DNA of 30,694 nt from a virus: IMG/VR virus record IMGVR_UViG_3300034072_000910, positions 1 through 30,694 of that record. The stretch is one strand, 5' to 3'. The position numbers and the translations under genes were made by a program. Positions within the stretch are counted from its first letter, which is position 1; the number at the start of each line of letters is the position of its first letter. Positions 16,272-20,569 of this stretch are shown piece by piece. The notes below the pieces were generated by a model that saw only the letters and a program-made list of their open reading frames with translations, made no database searches and had not been told where the DNA came from.

Positions 16272-16775
16272 TCACAGGTTGCCATTGCCGGGTGTCGGCA
16301 GCACCTGCCCCTGGTAGTTGCCCCTGGTGCCGTAGGGGCGTTCTGCGGTGCTGCTGAGGCGATGCACAATGAGTTGCGCAAGCCGCATCCCAGGGCGTAG
16401 TTCGATGCCTGAGTAGCGCTTGGCATTATGCAGCTCCAGGGTGATGGTGCCCTGGAAGCCTGCATCCACGTAGGCGGCGAGGTGGTGGTCGAGGCCCATG
16501 CGTGCAGCGGTGGAACGCAACGCTATCTCCCCGCAGTGGTCATCCCTCATCGTCACCACCTCCCTGGTTGCGGCCAGGACGAACTCCCCTGGGGCCAAGA
16601 TGTAGGGCTTGATGGTCATGTCGTAGGGCATGAACTCCTCCCACCCCATCGCCTCGATTATCAGCTGATCCCCCAGGTGGAGGTCAATGCTGCAGGGTCC
16701 GAGGTGTTGCGCATCCCAGGGGGAGACGAGGCCCTGGTTGAGGAGGGGCAGGAGGTCGTGGTCGGAGAGGATCAC
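16272..16775 (-). CDS. dcd: dCTP deaminase (Dcd/Dut superfamily)
   Basis: 167 aa from a GTG. The trimeric dUTPase/dCTP deaminase fold motifs are clear: CSIDLHLGD (28-36), EIALRSTAARMGL (83-95, the R-S-[ST]-x-A-R-x-G-L motif), YVDAGFQGTITLELHN (102-117; E114 matches the deaminase catalytic Glu), PGMRLAQLIV (128-137) and YGTRGNYQGQ (148-157, nucleotide-closing tail). The LEL motif and tail favour dCTP deamination to dUTP over plain dUTPase; a bifunctional enzyme is possible. It feeds thymidylate synthesis alongside the dNMP kinase. Confidence 0.85.
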   Translation of the reverse strand: MILSDHDLLPLLNQGLVSPWDAQHLGPCSIDLHLGDQLIIEAMGWEEFMPYDMTIKPYILAPGEFVLAATREVVTMRDDHCGEIALRSTAARMGLDHHLAAYVDAGFQGTITLELHNAKRYSGIELRPGMRLAQLIVHRLSSTAERPYGTRGNYQGQVLPTPGNGNL

Positions 16776-16808
16776 AGGTCAGGTGGCGTTGGTGTACTGT
16801 GTCTGGGT

Positions 16809-16823
16809 AGTGTTTCAAACACT
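16809..16823. promoter_or_regulatory. 15-nt near-perfect palindrome in a gene-free gap
   Basis: AGTGTTT-C-AAACACT forms two perfect 7-base arms round a single centre base. It sits in the 118-bp gap between the genes at 16775 and 16894 (minus), about 35-50 bp upstream of the dcd start. Such a compact dyad looks like a repressor operator. A 27-codon minus-strand ORF spans the gap and ends in GTGA at the dcd start, so a coding role cannot be ruled out. Confidence 0.4.
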
Positions 16824-16893
16824 GCGGTCGGCGGAGAGGCCAGGCCCGTCGTCATACAAGCCCAGTGGTGCGTGAACCCTGAGTACCTGGCCC

Positions 16894-17157
16894 CTAATTC
16901 GTAGCTGGGGTGAAGCGTTCACCCCACTGCACGGCACCGGCAACCTCTTCGCAGCCGGTGATACCAAGTGCGTTACAGGCCCAGTCTTCGCAAAGAGTGC
17001 GCATTAAGATTTTGCGCATCTCTGGCTCGGCCCAGCGATCTACGTCAAAGTTGCAGAACAGAGGATCATCTGGGGAGAAGCTGACGCAGTAGCGGTTGCT
17101 TACGAGGTCACCAGAGGGAACTTGGTGGACAACGGTGAGAAGGAGATGGACGTACAT
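16894..17157 (-). CDS. Protein of unknown function (87 aa)
   Basis: ATG at 17157. The N-terminal strand pair (MYVHLLLTVVHQVPSGDLVSNRYC) is followed by FSPDDPLFCNFDVDRWAEPEMRK and a Cys-containing helix (CEDWACNALGITGC). Five Cys are present without a clear zinc spacing. No membrane segment. It is separated from dcd by 118 bp, one of the few real gaps in the minus block. I do not recognise it. Confidence 0.65.
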   Translation of the reverse strand: MYVHLLLTVVHQVPSGDLVSNRYCVSFSPDDPLFCNFDVDRWAEPEMRKILMRTLCEDWACNALGITGCEEVAGAVQWGERFTPATN

Positions 17158-17166
17158 AGGTGTTAA

Positions 17167-17502
17167 TCAGCCAGTTAGCTTGGCGAGTAAATCAGCGGTC
17201 TGCACTCCCAGTTTGCAGTAGCTGGTGCCCTCACCTGCGGTGACGACATAAGGGCAGACCTTATCCTCCTCGTCCTCTGTGTTTTTATCAATCCAATCTC
17301 CCAGGGCGGCCTGGAGGGCGCTGAACTCGCCCCAGGTGAGGGAGATGGCCTGCTCGCCCCGGCTGATGTGCAGGTCAAAGCCTTCCCCATTGGACCACTC
17401 GGTGACCTCAAGGAACTCGCTGGGCTTAGTGGTGTGGTCGTAATCGTCAAGGTCAACCCAGCGGCTGGTGCGTTTGGATTCCTTTGGTTGGGACTTAGGC
17501 AT
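17167..17502 (-). CDS. Protein of unknown function (111 aa)
   Basis: The ATG at 17502 (MPKSQPKESKRTSRWV) overlaps the upstream stop by 8 bases, so I choose it over the open extension to 17532. After a basic N-terminus come a strand/turn region (FLEVTEWSNGEGFDLHISRGEQAISLTWGEFSAL), a helix (AALGDWIDKN) and an acidic patch. Two Cys lie near the end. It resembles small phage/cyanobacterial proteins of unknown function built on the plan 'E-W-x-N-G-E-G-x-D-L-x-I'. No enzyme motif is visible. Confidence 0.7.
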   Translation of the reverse strand: MPKSQPKESKRTSRWVDLDDYDHTTKPSEFLEVTEWSNGEGFDLHISRGEQAISLTWGEFSALQAALGDWIDKNTEDEEDKVCPYVVTAGEGTSYCKLGVQTADLLAKLTG

Positions 17503-17722
17503 TGAATTGCTCCAGTTCATCAGCAAGTGCAAGAAGTTTGTGGCGTATCCCCAGGCGCGTCTTGCCTCTTGTGGCGCTGGTGTTACATGAATATAGTGGT
17601 ATAACTTGATCTACAGCAGCTCGCAGGGCGGCGGCGATTATGTGTTGCGTGTCACAGTCGGGCTCAGTGTTAGCGCAGACGGCATCCAGCACGGCCTGTG
17701 TAGCGGGGGACAGGTCAGTCAT
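17495..17722 (-). CDS. Small helical protein, MTDLSPATQAVLDA family (75 aa)
   Basis: ATG at 17722, within the end of the upstream gene (8-base overlap). The sequence starts TDLSPATQAVLDAVCAN, has an Ala-rich helix (IIAAALRAAVDQVIP) and ends IRHKLLALADELEQ. I recognise the pattern as a small helical family frequent in Synechococcus-type genomes and their phages; it has no assigned function to my knowledge. It is one of the better pointers to a cyanobacterial host. The frame is open to 17809, but that part overlaps the previous gene and is not used. Confidence 0.75.
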   Translation of the reverse strand: MTDLSPATQAVLDAVCANTEPDCDTQHIIAAALRAAVDQVIPLYSCNTSATRGKTRLGIRHKLLALADELEQFNA

Positions 17723-18092
17723 CCAACTGCTCCAGGGCGCGGCGGATGATGTCGTATTTGGCGCGAACCGAGGCGTTTGCATCGACTCCGTTGATGACAC
17801 AGGGCTCAATCTGCATTCCCCGCATAGCCTCTAGCGCCTGCTCTTTCAAGCTCGGCGGCTTGGGACGGCGGGCGGCGCGGAGTTGATCGCTTGTCCAGGT
17901 CCAGTTCTGCTTGCTGATCCACTCCACGCACGCCTCCAGTTCGGTGTCTGCCCCCCACTGAGCAGCGGCGGTGCAGATGCGTTGCTCAAAGTTGGTCGGT
18001 AAAGCACCAATGCAGTCGTTAGATTCTGTGGCAGCCACCCACTCCTGCACCAGCTCCGGCGGTGGGGTGATGGGGTGTTGTTGTTCAGTCAC
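17715..18092 (-). CDS. Conserved hypothetical protein (125 aa)
   Basis: GTG at 18092 overlaps the upstream stop (GTGA). It begins TEQQHPITPPPELVQEWV, has a central AAQWGADTELEACVEWI helix and a basic RAARRPKPPSLKEQALEAM region, and ends in RRALEQL. This family (PPPELV...AAQWGAD.ELEACVEWL...LRAARRPKPPSLKEQAL) is one I recall as abundant in freshwater/marine Synechococcus and Cyanobium sequences; no function is known to me. Its presence supports exchange with such hosts. Length is ordinary for the family. Confidence 0.8.
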   Translation of the reverse strand: MTEQQHPITPPPELVQEWVAATESNDCIGALPTNFEQRICTAAAQWGADTELEACVEWISKQNWTWTSDQLRAARRPKPPSLKEQALEAMRGMQIEPCVINGVDANASVRAKYDIIRRALEQLDD

Positions 18093-18367
18093 GGATCAAA
18101 AGCATGGAGAACTGTTGATTGCACGACTAGGGCGTCGGGCATGTTGAGTGCTGTCACCATCCAGGTTCTGTAGTGGGCGTAGGGACGTTCCAGCTGGATG
18201 TAACCCTGAGTTTCTAGATAGCTGATGGCACGTACGTAATCCTTGGTTTGACCATTGACCCTGGGAGGGATGGGGCACCGCTGTCCAGGGTGTTTGGCTT
18301 GGTACGTCGCCAAGTAGCGGAGTAGGTTGCGTTCAATTGAGGTAAGACCTTTGCGGTGTTGAGTCAC
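18089..18367 (-). CDS. Winged-helix-like DNA-binding protein (92 aa)
   Basis: GTG at 18367, 13 bases after the upstream stop; the frame extending to 18568 runs through the neighbouring gene and is discarded. Residues 8-60 look like a winged helix: helix SIERNLLRYLATYQAKH, a turn with Pro residues, helix QTKDYVRAISYLETQGY, then the wing strand IQLERPYAHYRTWMVT. This recalls LexA-type N-terminal domains, in which ordered helices precede an 'LE-x-x-G-Y' turn. It may be a regulator of the block, but no target can be named. It overlaps the next start (GTGA). Confidence 0.65.
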   Translation of the reverse strand: MTQHRKGLTSIERNLLRYLATYQAKHPGQRCPIPPRVNGQTKDYVRAISYLETQGYIQLERPYAHYRTWMVTALNMPDALVVQSTVLHAFDP

Positions 18368-18380
18368 AGCATTGCGTGGA

Positions 18381-18803
18381 TTACTTGTTGGATTCAAACA
18401 TGGAGCATTCTTCAGCAAATGATCCACCGGCTTCGGGAAAGTCAAACATGCAGCCACCTTGCCAATAAGCGCATAGGTTGCACATATTTGCCTTCCCTGG
18501 TGCGGCAAGGACATCCTGGTAGGCCAGGCGGTGCTTGAGCTTCCACACCTTGCCTGAGGTGACACCAAAGCGCTCTGCTAGAACCTTAAGGCTTAGGTTT
18601 GACTCAGCAATTTCCCTGGCCTGAGAGTCGGTGAGCTTTCGCCGTCGCCGGTTGGCTTCATTGCGAAAACTCACCTGGGGATCATCCAGAGTGCTCCAGG
18701 CGTGGGTGCAGCTATGGCAACGCCAGCGCCGCCACCGCTTACCGCTTTTGCGCATCTGCGACTTCATCATTCGCGCCAGGCTGGAGCACTGAGGGCAATC
18801 CAT
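18381..18803 (-). CDS. Zinc-finger / HTH / four-Cys module protein
   Basis: 140 aa, ATG. There are three parts: a zinc ribbon (C3-x2-C6...C29-x2-C32), a helix-turn-helix resembling transposase/Hin-type HTH (residues 57-94: LTDSQAREIAES...LKVLAERFGVTSGKVWKLKHRL), and a C-terminal module C108-x2-C111...C118...FPE...FAEEC133-S. The last matches the C-terminus of 13977-14285. The zinc-ribbon-plus-HTH plan suggests a DNA-binding regulator. It lies two bases from the RlpA-like gene upstream and so is part of the same transcript. Confidence 0.8.
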   Translation of the reverse strand: MDCPQCSSLARMMKSQMRKSGKRWRRWRCHSCTHAWSTLDDPQVSFRNEANRRRRKLTDSQAREIAESNLSLKVLAERFGVTSGKVWKLKHRLAYQDVLAAPGKANMCNLCAYWQGGCMFDFPEAGGSFAEECSMFESNK

Positions 18804-18804
18804 G

Positions 18805-19134
18805 TCAGTAGTAGATACGCACCTGCGCGATACCGTCCAAGGGTACGCCTAGGCGGTAGGCAGCACCTGCGGAGAGGTCTAGGCTATTACAATCACAGCG
18901 GTCAGTTATAGGCACCGTTAGCACTCGACCTTTATGATGTACCGTAACCCTAGTGCCACAAGGAAGCCAGGGGTGTGCCGCAGAGATGCCCCAATGTTGA
19001 TACGGCTGGCCGCAATATGTAGTGCGTCCGTTATACCACTCATGGTACGTGGTTGCGGTAACTTGCCTAGCTTGCACAGGCACACCCACTAGGGTCAAAC
19101 AGGAAAGCAAGGCTGCGTGTAGAGAGAAGCGCAT
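18805..19134 (-). CDS. RlpA-like double-psi beta-barrel secreted protein
   Basis: 109 aa from the ATG at 19134, which gives a clean signal peptide (basic MRFSLH, hydrophobic AALLSCLTLVGVPV, cleavage near AxA-R22). The frame extending to 19221 would destroy this. The mature part is an RlpA-type barrel: ATTYHEWYNGR, then CGQPYQHWGISAAHPWLPCGTRVTV and the signature TDRCDCNSLDLSAGAAYRLG (D78-R79, D86). RlpA-type proteins bind or cleave peptidoglycan. A secreted copy in the probable early block is unexpected; it might modify the wall or block superinfection, or assist lysis. Confidence 0.8.
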   Translation of the reverse strand: MRFSLHAALLSCLTLVGVPVQARQVTATTYHEWYNGRTTYCGQPYQHWGISAAHPWLPCGTRVTVHHKGRVLTVPITDRCDCNSLDLSAGAAYRLGVPLDGIAQVRIYY

Positions 19135-19136
19135 AA

Positions 19137-19475
19137 CTAAAAACCGATAATGAGATCCTTGAGGAAGCTGTCCATCAGCGAGGACACATTTTGGCCATCT
19201 ACATAAACCCAGGCCAGCCACCGCCCAAAGCCATCGCGTTTGGTGGTATGCACAACCAGTGTTTGACCAGTCAAGCAGTTGCGGAAGTAAGTGCCCGCTA
19301 GCTCAAAGCCAGGTTGCGTGCGTTCTGGGGCGTTGTAGCCCAACATCCGCAGCCGCTGCTTGGTGAAGGTGTTGAAGCCAAGGTCCAGCTCAACATCTAC
19401 AGTGTCACCATCAACTACCCGGAGAACTTTGGCGTTGTAGTGATAAAGCAAGCCAGGTGAAGGTTCTAGGTCCAT
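19137..19475 (-). CDS. Thermonuclease (SNase family)
   Basis: 112 aa from the ATG at 19475 (the frame to 19586 is open but unneeded). The staphylococcal-nuclease fold is clear: KVLRVVDGDTVDVELDLGF (D22, D24 and T25), RLRMLGYNAPE (R43 and E51) and KRDGFGRWLAWVYVDGQNV (R85), matching the nuclease's Asp21/Arg35/Glu43/Arg87 set. No signal peptide is seen, so it acts inside the cell; phage versions may degrade host DNA for nucleotide recycling. It is shorter than the staphylococcal enzyme (about 149 mature aa), with a reduced C-terminus. Confidence 0.85.
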   Translation of the reverse strand: MDLEPSPGLLYHYNAKVLRVVDGDTVDVELDLGFNTFTKQRLRMLGYNAPERTQPGFELAGTYFRNCLTGQTLVVHTTKRDGFGRWLAWVYVDGQNVSSLMDSFLKDLIIGF

Positions 19476-19642
19476 TGCGGTTGGAGTGAAACTTGAGTGA
19501 TAGTGCAATCCCTGGGAAGTAGCTCTGTGGCAGAGACCAGAGCCTGACACTTCGTATGCGCGTAGCACTGCCATTGACAGCGGCACCCTAGGGGAGTGGT
19601 GTACGTGACGCAGTACAGCCGGGGGCTATCGACAGTGGCCAT
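19466..19642 (-). CDS. Small Cys-rich conserved protein (58 aa)
   Basis: ATG at 19642, stop at 19466 (overlapping the thermonuclease start by 10 bases). The sequence has a VTYTTPLGCRCQWQCYAHTKCQALVSATELLP core and an ITQVSLQP tail. This small alpha/beta pattern, with W/Q-C-Y-A in the second strand and an LLP helix end, recalls short proteins common in cyanophages. The frame is open to 19750, but that part overlaps other genes. Five Cys are present and a metal site is possible. Function unknown. Confidence 0.6.
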   Translation of the reverse strand: MATVDSPRLYCVTYTTPLGCRCQWQCYAHTKCQALVSATELLPRDCTITQVSLQPQWT

Positions 19643-19775
19643 TGTGTGCTTGGAGTTGCGTGGCCGTGGAACGGTAGCTACCGCCGTGATGCGCTCTAAC
19701 CACATCCACGCCAAGGCTCCAGGCCATGACAAAGAGGGTGAAAATAGCAAGGCGATTAGTCGTCGAGTTCTTCAT
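19626..19775 (-). CDS. Small membrane or secreted peptide (49 aa)
   Basis: ATG at 19775 lies inside the end of the upstream gene, whose stop is at 19756, and its own stop overlaps the next start, giving a tight overlapping series. The N-terminus (KNSTTNRLAIFTLFVMAWSLGVDVVRA) is a hydrophobic helix that could be a signal peptide (cleavage near VRA-H) or a membrane anchor. The rest is hydrophilic (HHGGSYRSTATQLQ). Possible small membrane protein of the phage; function unknown. Confidence 0.5.
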   Translation of the reverse strand: MKNSTTNRLAIFTLFVMAWSLGVDVVRAHHGGSYRSTATQLQAHNGHCR

Positions 19776-19917
19776 TGGTTGTAATGATTCTGGTAACGAG
19801 GTAGTCGGGTTGCTTGGCTTGGGCGACGCGTTGTGCCATGTAAAGCGACGACTCATCAATGTCGAGTTTGATGACGTGAGGGCGCAAGCGATGCCGCATG
19901 TAAACCTGATAAGGCAT
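19756..19917 (-). CDS. Small protein of unknown function (53 aa)
   Basis: ATG at 19917 (an upstream ATG at 19962 would add 15 residues of poor quality). The product has alternating strand and helix: MPYQVYMRHRLRPHVIKLDIDESSLYMAQRV..., then PDYLVTRIITTNEELDD. The YQVY...R...HVIKLDID pattern resembles other short cyanophage proteins. No Cys, no membrane segment. It overlaps the next gene by 20 bases. Confidence 0.6.
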   Translation of the reverse strand: MPYQVYMRHRLRPHVIKLDIDESSLYMAQRVAQAKQPDYLVTRIITTNEELDD

Positions 19918-19982
19918 AGGCGGTGTCGCGTGTGGTGTGCCGGAAACCCCCTGGCACCCCATAAATGTACTACACCCGCGAC

Positions 19983-20270
19983 CTAGTGCCCAGAATCCTG
20001 CCCAAGCCCAGCCAGTTCGTCACGTTTCTTAACACGCGCAAGGCGCATCTCCTCCTGCCGCCTCCCGCGCTCCTCTTTGTCACGCCCCTCCGCATGTGCA
20101 TAGGCCCCAGGGTCCAGCTGCGCCAAGTGGGCGTAGAGCATCTCCCTGGCACAGGAGCTGAAACTTTCCTCTGCGGCCTCGGCGTATTCACGCAGAAGTT
20201 CCGCCCGGTGCGGGTCCAGCAGCACTTGGACGTAAATCTTCTGGCCGTGTCGCTGGAGCTGCCTAGGCAT
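19983..20270 (-). CDS. Ribbon-helix-helix-like regulator candidate (94-95 aa)
   Basis: The ATG at 20270 is chosen; the frame continues upstream to 20444 without coding character. Residues about 8-42 (GQKIYVQVLLDPHRAELLREYAEAA...SCAREMLYAHLAQ) fit a ribbon-helix-helix plan: a strand with alternating residues, helix 1, a turn, helix 2. The C-terminal half is a highly charged helix (EGRDKEERGRRQEEMRLARVKKRDELAG). A perfect 7-bp inverted repeat begins 3 bp upstream of this ATG, which suits an autoregulator. The fold is an inference and no Shine-Dalgarno is seen. Confidence 0.6.
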   Translation of the reverse strand: MPRQLQRHGQKIYVQVLLDPHRAELLREYAEAAEESFSSCAREMLYAHLAQLDPGAYAHAEGRDKEERGRRQEEMRLARVKKRDELAGLGQDSGH

Positions 20271-20273
20271 TGG

Positions 20274-20295
20274 GTTGACGCGGATGTACGTCAAC
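20274..20295 (-). promoter_or_regulatory. Inverted repeat upstream of RHH-like gene (candidate operator)
   Basis: GTTGACG and CGTCAAC form perfect 7-bp arms separated by 8 bases, immediately upstream of the ATG at 20270. The minus strand also contains TTGACGTACA here (20285-20294). RHH repressors commonly bind such half-sites in their own promoters. Confidence 0.45.
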
Positions 20296-20334
20296 TGTAC
20301 TGGTCTTGCCTTAGACCCCAGGGAGCGAACCCTG

Positions 20335-20508
20335 TCACCCAGGCACATCCCACGTCCCTGGTGCGTCCTTGCGCCAGGTCTGTGCCTGGGCCGCCCTCCC
20401 CTGATGGCGCTGCTGCGTCTTACCCAGCCGCACATCCCTGGCAAATTCCAGGAACAAGGCGGCCCGCATCAACTCACTGGTACGCGCCTGGGTTGCGGCC
20501 CTAAGCAA
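20335..20508 (-). CDS. Small helical protein (57 aa, TTG start; or 44 aa from ATG 20469)
   Basis: Between the RHH-like gene and PolA is a minus-strand frame open from just after PolA's stop region down to 20335. It reads LRAATQARTSELMRAALFLEFARDVRL followed by a basic, Gln-rich tail (QQRHQGRAAQAQTWRKDAPG). The amino-acid mix is that of a real helical protein, and without it the block would have a 300-bp hole. The start is uncertain: TTG 20508 gives 57 aa and ATG 20469 gives 44 aa. Function unknown; the basic tail could bind nucleic acid. Confidence 0.45.
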   Translation of the reverse strand: MLRAATQARTSELMRAALFLEFARDVRLGKTQQRHQGRAAQAQTWRKDAPGTWDVPG

Positions 20509-20569
20509 ACGCCGAAACGCAATTTCGCGACCAGTATCCGCCAGGGCTGCACAGCGTCACTACCCCAGG

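Noticed and set aside
16774-16857. 27-codon minus-strand ORF ending in GTGA at the dcd start
   Set aside because: Coupled stop is suggestive, but the peptide (MTTGLASPPTAV...) has no convincing protein-like features and the frame has no earlier start.
16428-16904. 158-aa plus-strand ORF
   Set aside because: It lies opposite the dCTP deaminase, whose motifs are unmistakable; the plus reading is a reverse-frame shadow of GC-rich codons.
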